IMG/VR virus record: IMGVR_UViG_3300032323_003835
Coordinates: 47,206-111,205 of that record
Origin: a virus
Strand: one strand, 5' to 3'
DNA length: 64,000 bases
Part shown: positions 53,602 through 60,633 of the stretch, in pieces
How positions within the stretch are numbered: the first letter of the stretch is position 1
Layout: each line of letters begins with the position of its first letter
Program-made: the position numbers and the translations under genes
Notes under the pieces: generated by a model
The model's database searches: none
The model's input: only the letters and a program-made list of their open reading frames with translations
What the model was told of the DNA's origin: nothing

Positions 53602-53853
53602 TTAAAGGGAAGCTCCTAGTGGAATAACAGGAACGTCATAGGCACCAAATACCTTTTTGCGATAACGCTCGTAGATATGACCTTCACGTATAGATTTGGA
53701 TTCAAGGTCAATTAGAAAATAGGAATAAGCTCTATCGTTTTTAACGTCAGCAAAAAGTATCTTGCCTTCTTGCTTTAGAGGTACTTGAATTAATTTACCG
53801 AGTGGGCGTCGCCCAAAGTTAAGTAAACGGCTTCGAAGTTCTGAACTTGTCAT
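53602..53853 (-). CDS. Uncharacterised small protein
   Basis: 83 residues (SELRSRLLNFGRRPLGKLIQVPLKQEGKILFADVKNDRAYSYFLIDLESKSIREGHIYERYRKKVFGAY), basic, beta-rich. The upstream spacer 53854-53992 shows no clear promoter block apart from AT-rich sequence containing TATATTTG-like bases near 53900. No family recognised. Confidence 0.55.
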   Translation of the reverse strand: MTSSELRSRLLNFGRRPLGKLIQVPLKQEGKILFADVKNDRAYSYFLIDLESKSIREGHIYERYRKKVFGAYDVPVIPLGASL

Positions 53854-53992
53854 TAAATTACTTTTTAGTTAAGAATTACATTGCTTCTAATCATTCCGCA
53901 AATATAACACTTATATTTTGGTATGTTCCTATGAGTTTCAAACTTTTTCATCATATGTTTAACTTTTTTCTAATTCCGTTAAACACATTTCT

Positions 53993-54208
53993 TTAAATCG
54001 CCCCAGTTTGTTCCTCATTCAGGGTTTGCCACTCATCAGGATGAGAGCTGTACTTTACTAGGGCTTGAACATAGAGAGCTCCATTAGAACTAAGTGAAAC
54101 TGCGGGTTGACCCCAGGGTTGCCAACCTTCATCAATGGCTAGGTTAACATCCTTCTCCAAGTCCGCCGCTGTGTAATTCGATTTGACTATTTTATATTCT
54201 GTTATCAT
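53993..54208 (-). CDS. DUF1737-like small protein
   Basis: 71 residues. MITEYKIVKSNYTAADLEKDVNLAIDEGWQPWGQPAVSLSSNGALYVQALVKY matches the short family I know as DUF1737 (EYK.V....LE..VN..I.EGW.P.GG). Function unknown. Directly adjacent to the gene upstream. Confidence 0.75.
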   Translation of the reverse strand: MITEYKIVKSNYTAADLEKDVNLAIDEGWQPWGQPAVSLSSNGALYVQALVKYSSHPDEWQTLNEEQTGAI

Positions 54209-54700
54209 TTACATCCAATAAGCTAGGACACCTCTTTTAATCACATATCCAATACTTAACTCCTCTAATGCCTTTAGGTCCTTAGCAAACTTCGTCTTGA
54301 GAATTTCCTCTGCTCCATCTAACTGAGGGAGTTTACTTATGATACCAAACCCGTTGTCTTCATAGTACTTACCCCATTTGCCACTTTTGTGAGGGATTAG
54401 AATCTTGTCTAGTTCTTCACATCCCCAACCAAATCCATTTGGCCAATTAAAGACGTCAGAGAATTCATGTTCGACATCTGCCATGTCCCAACGTTTCTCA
54501 GCCTTGAGCTTCTCTACTATGAGTTGAATAGGCTTGCCACATGAAGGACAGAACTTAGCTTTCGTGGTCAAGTACTCATGATCGCACTTCTTCTTGCAAT
54601 CGGGGGTAGAGAATCTTTCATTCTCGACTTCTTCCCAAACAATAGGGAGCTTTGTTACTTCTATATAAGCTCCAACATAAACCATTAAATCTTGTGACAT
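54209..54700 (-). CDS. Zinc-ribbon protein
   Basis: 163 residues. CKKKCDHEYLTTKAKFCPSCGKPI around residues 35-58 forms a zinc ribbon, including the CPSCG half. The rest is acidic and aromatic (WDMADVEHEFSDVFNWPNGFGWGCEELDKILIP). Possibly a nuclease-free metal-binding adaptor; no family recognised. Confidence 0.65.
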   Translation of the reverse strand: MSQDLMVYVGAYIEVTKLPIVWEEVENERFSTPDCKKKCDHEYLTTKAKFCPSCGKPIQLIVEKLKAEKRWDMADVEHEFSDVFNWPNGFGWGCEELDKILIPHKSGKWGKYYEDNGFGIISKLPQLDGAEEILKTKFAKDLKALEELSIGYVIKRGVLAYWM

Positions 54701-54717
54701 ATGTGTGTTTTAGAAGG

Positions 54718-54751
54718 TAAAAGTAAAGCCCGTGGGCGGATTAAAAAAATG
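54718..54751 (-). promoter_or_regulatory. Early-type promoter
   Basis: -7 box TACTTTTA and CATTTTTTTAATCCGCCC block; gene start 54700. Confidence 0.65.
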
Positions 54752-54752
54752 C

Positions 54753-55004
54753 CTAGAGAACTTCTCCCATTCGCTTGGGAATAATCTTATATGCCCAGGC
54801 CTCCTCAAAATCGTCTGCTAGCTCCTCCTCATCCTCACCTACCCAGTCCGCTTTGACTTGGTCATATAGATGCTCTTCCGAGTCCGCTCGCCAAAGACTA
54901 ACATTACTATCCTCGGTGTCTTCTTCATCTACTGAGATAACTGCCCAAAGGATTTTTCCTTCTCCGTGGGGTTGGCCCCAATCAAGGTTTAATCTAATTT
55001 CCAT
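54753..55004 (-). CDS. Acidic small protein
   Basis: 83 residues. ILWAVISVDEEDTEDSNVSLWRADSEEHLYDQVKADWVGEDEEELADDFEEAWAYKIIPK is strongly acidic, alpha/beta. Possible nucleic-acid mimic, by charge only. Its start overlaps the end of the previous gene by 16 bases. Confidence 0.6.
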   Translation of the reverse strand: MEIRLNLDWGQPHGEGKILWAVISVDEEDTEDSNVSLWRADSEEHLYDQVKADWVGEDEEELADDFEEAWAYKIIPKRMGEVL

Positions 55005-55186
55005 TGTTCTCTTAATTTAGTGGTGAAATGAATGATAGAGTCTAGGCTCTTATTAAGAGCTACTAGTTCTTTTACCTTTACGTCCTCAGGCAAGTCAGGT
55101 TGCATAAGGTTGTGTGTCTTCTCTAAGACTGTAGCGGAATGGTACTGGATTTTGGGTAGGTACCCGTGTTCATACTTTTTTGACAT
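54989..55186 (-). CDS. Small helical early protein
   Basis: 65 residues from the ATG at 55186 (MSKKYEHGYLPKIQYHS). The longer opening crosses the promoter and a palindrome. Helical (LNKSLDSIIHFTTKLREQWKLD at the end). Function unknown. Confidence 0.6.
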   Translation of the reverse strand: MSKKYEHGYLPKIQYHSATVLEKTHNLMQPDLPEDVKVKELVALNKSLDSIIHFTTKLREQWKLD

Positions 55187-55211
55187 GGTCGTGTGTGTTT
55201 TAATTACAAGG

Positions 55212-55245
55212 CAAATATAAGAATGAACCCCGCATAATAAAAATG
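55212..55245 (-). promoter_or_regulatory. Early-type promoter, last of the early block
   Basis: -7 box TATATTTG and CATTTTTATTATGCGGGG block; gene start 55186. Confidence 0.75.
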
Positions 55246-55277
55246 TATCGGGGAAAATGCGGGAACAGGCCTCGCTC

Positions 55278-55292
55278 AGTGAGGGCGCCCAC
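55278..55292. repeat. AGTGAGGGCGCCCAC palindrome copy
   Basis: Upstream of the early promoter at 55212, same arrangement as in other cassettes. Confidence 0.6.
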
Positions 55293-55531
55293 ACATCCTT
55301 TTGGGTGCTAGCCAAAATGGATGTGTGAACGGGGATTTTTAGGAATTCCCCGCTGGTCATTTTTAGACTCCGTCGCTACTCAGTTTTAGACCCAGGATAT
55401 GGTCATGGGGTGAGGGCACCTCGGCTAAGAAAAGACGGGGAATTCCAAAGAGAATTCGTACCCCCGAAACTTTTTTATGAAACTTTTGTTACGGGTTCTT
55501 TTCGGGGAGAATCCAAGGTATATCCCCAGAA

Positions 55532-55548
55532 AGTGAGGGCGCCCCAAC
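55532..55548. repeat. AGTGAGGGCGCCCCAAC palindrome copy
   Basis: Isolated copy within the non-coding region, not next to a recognisable promoter. Confidence 0.55.
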
Positions 55549-55734
55549 AGATTTTTGCCCATTTCGGTTTTTTCGCCCACTCCACAGGATTTCCCGTAGC
55601 ATACAGGGATTCTCTCAGAGGGAGGGAAGCGGGGAGCTCTCGGATACCTACCGGGGAGCACTCACCAAGAAATATAGGGCAATGCCCTGTATTTCTAGAT
55701 CTCTGAGTTAGATCCTTATATCTAGGATTAACTT

Positions 55735-55750
55735 CGTCGGGGCACCCTCG
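55735..55750. repeat. CGTCGGGGCACCCTCG palindrome copy
   Basis: Diverged copy within the non-coding region. Confidence 0.5.
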
Positions 55751-56362
55751 CAGACAATCGTTGACTCCCGCAACTATCCCTGTTCTCCCAGGGTTCTCCT
55801 GGTTCTTCCCAGACTTCCCAGAGGTCTAGGACTTAGTGGAAAGAATTCCTAGAAAATCTGGGTTATACTGGAAAGAATTCGTGAAGGCACCCCCGCATCT
55901 AAGTCCTTATTGGAAAAAATTTCGGGGCGGCTTCACCGAGAGAATTCAAGGATTACCGTGATAAATTTCGGTAGGGATCCAGGATACCATGCCCTATGGG
56001 GTCCCCCGGGGAGCCCCCTGTCCAAAACGCACGCAGAGGAGGGGGTTACTCAAGAGCACTTTTAGGGGTCTTCTAACGAGGTCTTCTCTAAGTCTGCCCA
56101 AGGGTGTCTTATATAGGGTTTTTTAATCGTACGGGTATTTTTTGACACTTTTCCCCACTTCTTACCACTTTGCCACACTATCCGCCTCGATATACGGGGT
56201 ATTATGTAAGATATCCAAGTAATGCCCTAGTCTGCCCCGTTCTACGCCTCAATACGGGGCGACTACAAGACTTTACGGGGCGAATCATAGTCTAATACGG
56301 GGCGAGAATTCGAGGCGTGCTATATGGTGTTTAAATGAGGGTAATAGAAGGATGGGATGCCA

Positions 56363-56386
56363 CAAAAAGACCCCTTGAAAGGGGTC
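56363..56386 (-). terminator. Intrinsic terminator of the candidate RNA
   Basis: GACCCC(TT)GAAA/GGGGTC stem, TTTTTGTGG on the minus strand, with no protein gene upstream. Confidence 0.65.
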
Positions 56387-56422
56387 CTGGGTAAGACCCT
56401 ATTGCTAGGGTCTAGGTGATTT
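56363..56422 (-). ncRNA. Candidate small non-coding RNA
   Basis: A minus-strand late box (56429..56437) is followed by about 60 bases with no start codon that fold as two hairpins: AGACCCT/AGGGTCT (56394..56413) and the terminator GACCCC/GGGGTC (56369..56386) ending in TTTTTGTGG. Promoter, structured body and terminator without an open frame suggest a short late RNA. Confidence 0.45.
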
Positions 56423-56428
56423 TGCTTC

Positions 56429-56437
56429 TTATATATC
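56429..56437 (-). promoter_or_regulatory. Late-type promoter box of the candidate RNA
   Basis: GATATATAA on the minus strand with no start codon downstream before the terminator. Confidence 0.5.
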
Positions 56438-56506
56438 ACGGCCATAGGCCTAGGCGTTGGAGCGGATTCTAGGGGCTTGATCCTGGATGGTCTAAGGGAG
56501 TCTCTG

Positions 56507-56515
56507 GATATATAA
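56507..56515 (+). promoter_or_regulatory. Late-type promoter box
   Basis: GATATATAA on the plus strand, 18 bases before the ATG at 56534. Confidence 0.65.
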
Positions 56516-56533
56516 TGAAAATAATACAGCAAC

Positions 56534-56887
56534 ATGAAACATCTAAGAGTCTTTGAAGCCAATGCATGGCCTGTTCAGGAAGATGCACTACCTAAGGATA
56601 ATATGTCCTCTAAAAAAGGAGAGCACACCAAGAAGATGGCTAACTTCTTTAACAAGTATTATAAAATGAATCTTCCACTAGACGGCAACGCGAAGAATCC
56701 GGAATACATCAAAGCTTTTACTAGATTCTGTACCGAGAAAAAGATTACCATCTGGACATGTAAGCCAGGCGATGGCTGGTGTTCAGACGCACAAGCAGGT
56801 GAGGTAACTATCAAAGACCCAATTGCTAAATCAAAATTTGATAAGATCCTTAAAAACACTTTGCTTACCTTACTGATGAAACCTTAG
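56534..56887 (+). CDS. Tagged small protein
   Basis: 117 residues. Tag MKHLRVFEANAWPVQEDA (V-F-E). Then a charged helical body (KKMANFFNKYYKMNLPLDGNAKNPEYIKAFTRFCTEKKITIWTCKPGDGWCSDAQAGEVTI). No family recognised. Plus-strand unit with late box and terminator. Confidence 0.7.
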   Translation: MKHLRVFEANAWPVQEDALPKDNMSSKKGEHTKKMANFFNKYYKMNLPLDGNAKNPEYIKAFTRFCTEKKITIWTCKPGDGWCSDAQAGEVTIKDPIAKSKFDKILKNTLLTLLMKP

Positions 56888-56911
56888 GGTTCGACCTTAT
56901 TATAACACACC

Positions 56912-56941
56912 AAAAAGGCTTAGATGATTCTAAGCCTTTTC
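56912..56941. terminator. Bidirectional terminator
   Basis: AAAAGGCTTAGA/TCTAAGCCTTTT stem between convergent tagged genes. Confidence 0.85.
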
Positions 56942-56959
56942 TTTGATTTATATATTCCC

Positions 56960-57520
56960 TTAAGCCTGTAGGTCTTTTAGACTTATGGTCTGCTTATCTG
57001 CTGGGAGTTCGTCTAGCATCTTTCCAATCTCGTCCCATTTGGATGGACCTTCATCTTGTGGCTCTCTTACGTATGCCGGGGTATCTTCTACCTTCTCCTC
57101 AGGAGGAAGCTTCTCTACCGGGATTGTCCCTAGTACCTTAATGGCAGATGGTGGTATACCCTGGTTGGTGTAGATTGCTACATAGGATAGAGAACTATCT
57201 GGATCCGCATAGAACTTATGATCGGTCAATTGTGGCAGATCTATCTCTAGTATATGGTATTTCTTTACCCTGTCCTTATATGAGCTAGAATGCCATAGAT
57301 CCCTCGCTAGGGTCTTAAGCGAGCTCGAAGGATTGAGATAAAGGTAGATTCTCTCTGGATGGGGAGCTAGCTTGCTTTCTGTGCGGGGTGTGAGTCCTTC
57401 TTTCTGGATACTCCCTAGGTAGATGTCCGGAGTAAGATGATAAGCCTTCTTCTTGCTTGGGAATATCTCCATTTCCTCTGTTGGGAAAAGAAAGTTCTCA
57501 TATAGTAGGATGTGTTTCAT
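56960..57520 (-). CDS. Tagged protein, ADP-ribosyl-transferase-like start
   Basis: 186 residues. Tag MKHILLYENFLFP (L-Y-E). Then KKAYHLTPDIYLGSIQKEGLTPRTESK...RIYLYLNPSS, the pattern of phage and bacterial proteins related to RNA 2'-phosphotransferase or ADP-ribosyltransferase folds (YHxT...IxxxGLxP). T4 packages the ADP-ribosyltransferase Alt with its DNA, so an injected enzyme here would be a close parallel. Catalytic residues are not certain. Confidence 0.6.
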   Translation of the reverse strand: MKHILLYENFLFPTEEMEIFPSKKKAYHLTPDIYLGSIQKEGLTPRTESKLAPHPERIYLYLNPSSSLKTLARDLWHSSSYKDRVKKYHILEIDLPQLTDHKFYADPDSSLSYVAIYTNQGIPPSAIKVLGTIPVEKLPPEEKVEDTPAYVREPQDEGPSKWDEIGKMLDELPADKQTISLKDLQA

Positions 57521-57524
57521 GTCC

Positions 57525-57534
57525 TTATATATTC
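57525..57534 (-). promoter_or_regulatory. Late-type promoter box
   Basis: GAATATATAA on the minus strand, 4 bases before the ATG at 57520. Confidence 0.65.
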
Positions 57535-57556
57535 CCGAACTTATGCCTTGGACGGA

Positions 57557-57718
57557 TTAATATTTGCCTGGCCCGAAATAAGGTTTGAGCTGATGCCGAT
57601 TAGGGTACTTGCCGCTCTTGTGGTAGGGTCTTACTCCTAGTCTTCTGGATTTCTTGTGTAATATGACACAGCCACCTGCAAGAAGGGAAACAATTAGAAA
57701 TATGATGAGTTTTTTCAT
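57557..57718 (-). CDS. 53-residue lipoprotein
   Basis: ATG at 57718. Signal peptide with lipobox LAGGC (Cys at residue 17), then a basic Tyr/Lys-rich mature part (HKKSRRLGVRPYHKSGKYPNRHQLKPYFG). Size and lipobox fit a small outer-membrane lipoprotein such as an o-spanin, but this is not proven. Late-type box in front. Confidence 0.65.
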   Translation of the reverse strand: MKKLIIFLIVSLLAGGCVILHKKSRRLGVRPYHKSGKYPNRHQLKPYFGPGKY

Positions 57719-57730
57719 GGGGGTTTTTTA

Positions 57731-57740
57731 TTATATATTC
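57731..57740 (-). promoter_or_regulatory. Late-type promoter box
   Basis: GAATATATAA on the minus strand, 12 bases before the ATG at 57718. Confidence 0.6.
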
Positions 57741-57754
57741 GAAGTCCGAATATA

Positions 57755-57955
57755 CTAACTACCCCCACATTGGGTGGTTGGCAATTCCCCAATCTCACAG
57801 TCTGCTAGGTAAAGAGCACCCGCAATCTTAGTCATTTGTTCTCTCGTTAGGGTGTAGCTCTCTTGCTCGTAAAGGACTGTGGTGCCTCCATGGTCATCGA
57901 ATCCTTCCATGATTTGGCGAGCCTCATTAATTGCTTTTTGTGCCGCTGATTCCAT
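57755..57955 (-). CDS. Uncharacterised small protein
   Basis: 66 residues (AAQKAINEARQIMEGFDDHGGTTVLYEQESYTLTREQMTKIAGALYLADCEIGELPTTQCGGS). Helix, beta-turn, helix. Early-type promoter. No family recognised. Confidence 0.6.
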   Translation of the reverse strand: MESAAQKAINEARQIMEGFDDHGGTTVLYEQESYTLTREQMTKIAGALYLADCEIGELPTTQCGGS

Positions 57956-57998
57956 CGTGTTTCATTTTTTGATTGAGTATTTTTATTTACGTATGGAT

Positions 57999-58032
57999 CA
58001 AATTTATGAAATTTTCCAGGTAGTAAAAAATG
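57999..58032 (-). promoter_or_regulatory. Early-type promoter
   Basis: -7 box TAAATTTG and CATTTTTTACTACCTGG block; gene start 57955. Confidence 0.65.
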
Positions 58033-58068
58033 TACGTGATATGACTGGGTTTAGTTAAGCAACGACAG

Positions 58069-58362
58069 CTACCCTTCCTTCACATTTCTGACCGGTAGAA
58101 GGAGATTGAGATTATCCAGAGGGTTGAGATACGTATTGCCTGTGTGAAATCCCTTGCTCCAAGCCCAGTCCTGGTCTTTCTTCTCTCCCCAGACACCATA
58201 ATTTCCTAGCGTGAGCCTGTCTTCCTGGCCTAACTGATGAATGTAGTCTAGTTCCTCTATTGTGGGTAGTCTCCATCCTCCTCCCAGTGATTGACAAAGA
58301 TCATGAGCTTCTTGCCATGTCCTGTACTCGTGGATTGTGTGGGGGTAAATCTCTATGCTCAT
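58069..58362 (-). CDS. DUF1566-like protein
   Basis: 97 residues. EYRTWQEAHDLCQSLGGGWRLPTIEELDYIHQL...WGEKKDQDWAWSKGF is the W.LPT..EL signature of DUF1566/C-type-lectin-like modules found in Bacteroidota surface and phage proteins. Here a single short domain with no signal peptide. Carbohydrate or protein binding is possible. Confidence 0.7.
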   Translation of the reverse strand: MSIEIYPHTIHEYRTWQEAHDLCQSLGGGWRLPTIEELDYIHQLGQEDRLTLGNYGVWGEKKDQDWAWSKGFHTGNTYLNPLDNLNLLLPVRNVKEG

Positions 58363-58373
58363 ATCTTGTGGAT

Positions 58374-58613
58374 CTAGAATAATGCCTTACTTCTAGGTAA
58401 TTCTGCTGTGGACTGACTGTCTGCTTTCGAATCAGGAAATCCTTCCCTTCTAATCTCAAGTATGCGTTGGTTCCTTTCTATCATGTTTGCCATGGTTGCT
58501 TTGATCCATGCATCATAGGATACCTTAATAGTGTATTCCTTCCACTCTTGGGTGGTTGTCTCATTTGGATGAGTCTGTTCTATCAGTAGTCTTACCTTCT
58601 CTTCCTTTCTCAT
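58374..58613 (-). CDS. Uncharacterised early protein
   Basis: 79 residues (KEEKVRLLIEQTHPNETTTQEWKEYTIKVSYDAWIKATMANMIERNQRILEIRREGFPD). Basic/acidic helical mix. First gene of its unit, leader ends ACACACATG. Confidence 0.6.
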   Translation of the reverse strand: MRKEEKVRLLIEQTHPNETTTQEWKEYTIKVSYDAWIKATMANMIERNQRILEIRREGFPDSKADSQSTAELPRSKALF

Positions 58614-58641
58614 GTGTGTGGTTTACTTTTATAGACTCAAT

Positions 58642-58673
58642 AGATAAATTAGTTACCCGGAAATTTAAAACGT
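58642..58673 (-). promoter_or_regulatory. Early-type promoter, weak
   Basis: -7-like TAATTTAT and CGTTTTAAATTTCCGGG block; gene start 58613. Confidence 0.5.
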
Positions 58674-58679
58674 GCCCAC

Positions 58680-58710
58680 AAAAAAGGCTTAGAGTTTATC
58701 TAAGCCTTTT
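58680..58710 (-). terminator. Intrinsic terminator
   Basis: AAAAGGCTTA/TAAGCCTTTT stem, T-runs both sides; after the tagged gene ending at 58733. Confidence 0.8.
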
Positions 58711-58732
58711 CTTTTTATGTTTGATCTAATTT

Positions 58733-59287
58733 TTATTTGAAAATTACTCTTCTTGGGAAAGGTGTTCCACTTTGAGCAGCTTCGATAAATTCAGGTTCAA
58801 ATGTATATGAATCAAAAGATTCAGCCGCATCGCTGTCAAAATTTTCTGGTCCATTATAGATCTGATCGCATTGCTCTTTCATTGAAACCTCAATGTCAGC
58901 AGGATCGATTGAAGGATTGACGAACAATCTCACAATACCATCTCTTCTGTCCTGTCCAAATTGTGTTTTAAGTTTGCTCGAATAGATAGATTTGTCAGGA
59001 GCAGTGTAAGCACCATTTTGATCCCCGCCAAATATGTTCTCTGCAATATCTTCCATGTTATCTAAAGGCTCTTCCCCTTCCATTTCATAACCAGAAGGAA
59101 TTGGTGATCCTGCAGGTACATATTGGAAGATATATGTCATTGGAGCAATAAAATCACCGGCAAAGTCTTCCGCGAATTTGTCAGGATTTTTTAAAATGCC
59201 TGTCCAGTCTCCAGTAACTAATAATTGTGCTGGGGTTTCCTGGGACATCTCCTGATCCCATGCTTCGAATAATTTAACGTGTTTCAT
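58733..59287 (-). CDS. Tagged protein
   Basis: 184 residues from the ATG at 59287: MKHVKLFEAWDQEMSQE (L-F-E); the ATG 33 bases upstream lacks the tag context. The body (QLLVTGDWTGILKNPDKFAEDFAGDFIAPMTYIFQYVPAGSPIPSGYEMEGEEPLDNMEDIAENIFGG) is acidic and unrecognised. Late-type promoter in front, terminator behind. Confidence 0.7.
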   Translation of the reverse strand: MKHVKLFEAWDQEMSQETPAQLLVTGDWTGILKNPDKFAEDFAGDFIAPMTYIFQYVPAGSPIPSGYEMEGEEPLDNMEDIAENIFGGDQNGAYTAPDKSIYSSKLKTQFGQDRRDGIVRLFVNPSIDPADIEVSMKEQCDQIYNGPENFDSDAAESFDSYTFEPEFIEAAQSGTPFPRRVIFK

Positions 59288-59303
59288 TTTTTTGTTATTT
59301 AGT

Positions 59304-59312
59304 TTATATATC
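59304..59312 (-). promoter_or_regulatory. Late-type promoter box
   Basis: GATATATAA on the minus strand, 16 bases before the ATG at 59287. Confidence 0.6.
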
Positions 59313-59391
59313 TTTTTCACTTTACTGTTCTAAAGATTTATTTTACATTCCTGTTGGATTTTATAGGGTTGAATTCTATATATCAAATGTA

Positions 59392-59727
59392 TTATCTCCA
59401 ATAATCATTACCATAAACATCTCCTCCATCCTCAAGTTCTCTGGCTTTGATCATTTTTTGATTTCTCTGCTCTGCTTTTATCTCTTCTTTTTGATCGGGA
59501 GGCAATGAATTAACCCACCTCATAATTTTATCAGATCTTCTTTTTCGGCTTCTAGGAGTTGGTGCATTACGTGCGTAACCTATTAGATCTAACCATTTCT
59601 CTGTTATGGATTGTTTAGAGTGATTAATTATCATCCCGAACATGTAATCAAAATCCTCTTCTGAATGAGACAGGGATCCAGTATGGCTGTCATCGTCCCA
59701 ATTTTCGTATAATTTAATGTGTTTCAT
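59392..59727 (-). CDS. Tagged small protein
   Basis: 111 residues. Tag MKHIKLYENWDDDSHTG (L-Y-E). Helical body with a basic middle (NAPTPRSRKRRSDKIMRWVNSLPPDQKEEIKAEQRN); the PPDQKEEIK pattern recurs as TPQQREDIK in the tagged protein at 61571, so these two may be paralogues. Confidence 0.7.
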   Translation of the reverse strand: MKHIKLYENWDDDSHTGSLSHSEEDFDYMFGMIINHSKQSITEKWLDLIGYARNAPTPRSRKRRSDKIMRWVNSLPPDQKEEIKAEQRNQKMIKARELEDGGDVYGNDYWR

Positions 59728-59744
59728 TTTTTAATACTATTAGA

Positions 59745-59753
59745 TTATATATC
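59745..59753 (-). promoter_or_regulatory. Late-type promoter box
   Basis: GATATATAA on the minus strand, 17 bases before the ATG at 59727. Confidence 0.6.
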
Positions 59754-59769
59754 TAAATTCAAAGGGGCA

Positions 59770-60213
59770 TTAAGTCGTAGCATTTTTTAATAGAGAGGAT
59801 GAGGATTGAATCTTTTCACCCATGCTATCTTCCATCCTTATGCCCAGCCATAAACATATCTCCCACTCTGCCACGTTCCGAGAGAATTGGTCCCCTCCGT
59901 TAACAAATACAAAACTCAAAGGATGTTGGTCGTATATTCCCTTATACTTGTAATAGACCATCTCTAAACTTTTTCTCACTGTCCGGTCCCTATCTATAGA
60001 GAGTTCGACGTGGTCCACCGCCCGTAAAGCTCCAATGATTCTAATCCTTTCTTCTTCGTCCTGAAATGCCTTAGATCCCTTTAGTTCCCTTTGCAGATCA
60101 TTATTAACAATAACCACAAGAATGTCTGAGATTCCCTTTGCTCTTTCAAAAAGATCGAGATGTCCTTTATGTACCGGGTTAAAGTAACCGCTGGCTATCG
60201 AGATGATTTTCAT
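59770..60213 (-). CDS. Nucleotidyltransferase (cytidylyltransferase-like)
   Basis: 147 residues. SGYFNPVHKGHLDLFERAKGISD is the GxFxPxHxGH ATP/CTP-binding motif, GALRAVDHVELS follows, and near the end SSSSLLKN matches the ISSTxIR-type site. Family members join CMP or AMP to phosphorylated alcohols or sugars. It could activate a sugar or glycerol phosphate for the surface-modification genes. Coupled by ATGA overlap to the coiled-coil gene upstream. Confidence 0.8.
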   Translation of the reverse strand: MKIISIASGYFNPVHKGHLDLFERAKGISDILVVIVNNDLQRELKGSKAFQDEEERIRIIGALRAVDHVELSIDRDRTVRKSLEMVYYKYKGIYDQHPLSFVFVNGGDQFSRNVAEWEICLWLGIRMEDSMGEKIQSSSSLLKNATT

Positions 60214-60389
60214 ACCAAGGGGGATTGATTCTCCATTCTTATCTTAAGGGTTCTTAGCTCCCTTTCCCTGCTCCCTATCTCCTCCCTGATTCTTCTGGAG
60301 ATGTCTTTCTCATTTATCCTAATTGAATGATCCAGAAGATCCTTGAGATTACGAATCTGGGTCATGAGTTCTACCATTTGTGCTCTCAT
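60210..60389 (-). CDS. 59-residue coiled-coil protein
   Basis: ATG at 60389. MRAQMVELMTQIRNLKDLLDH then INEKDISRRIREEIGSRERELRTLKIRM: continuous charged helix with heptads. Its stop overlaps the nucleotidyltransferase start (ATGA). Function unknown. Confidence 0.6.
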   Translation of the reverse strand: MRAQMVELMTQIRNLKDLLDHSIRINEKDISRRIREEIGSRERELRTLKIRMENQSPLV

Positions 60390-60393
60390 CCCT

Positions 60394-60609
60394 TTATCCG
60401 TTCATCTTGTAGTGAAACTCCTTGAGGATCTCTTCGACTTCATCCTCCGTTCCATCTCTGTCTTTCCAAGAGATATCTTCCGCGGTGGCATTCCAATCAT
60501 CCCAGTCATTCCAATTAGCTGTGATTGTGAATTCTTTTCCGTCTTCCGTTTGCCCGTCGAAGTCCATCGTCTTCGATATTAGTCTGGCAGAATCGTAATC
60601 AATTTGCAT
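60394..60609 (-). CDS. Acidic small protein
   Basis: 71 residues (DYDSARLISKTMDFDGQTEDGKEFTITANWNDWDDWNATAEDISWKDRDGTEDEVEEILKEFHYKMNG). Beta-strands then an acidic helix. First gene of the unit with the nucleotidyltransferase. No family recognised. Confidence 0.6.
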   Translation of the reverse strand: MQIDYDSARLISKTMDFDGQTEDGKEFTITANWNDWDDWNATAEDISWKDRDGTEDEVEEILKEFHYKMNG

Positions 60610-60633
60610 GTGCGATTTGTTTATTAGTTTATG

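Larger units (their letters stand above)
55246..56362. other. Non-coding region with dispersed repeats
   Basis: About 1.1 kb without a credible gene. It holds at least four palindrome copies (55278, 55409, 55532, 55735), many CCCAG/TCCTGG-like short repeats at 55780-55850, and at 56190-56320 a cluster of at least five GGGGCG or GGGGTA motifs linked by CTACAAGACT- and ATAGTCTAATACG-type sequence. Open frames at 55410..55706 and its complement run through palindromes and have no promoter or start context. Candidate origin or protein-binding region. Confidence 0.5.

Noticed and set aside
55410-55706. Open frame of about 98 codons in the right non-coding region, and its complement
   Set aside because: Runs through two palindrome copies, has no promoter of either class, and reads as low-complexity basic sequence.
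33167-55750. Palindromes as a CRISPR array
   Set aside because: Copies are scattered hundreds of bases apart among genes with no constant spacers; they mark intergenic cassettes.
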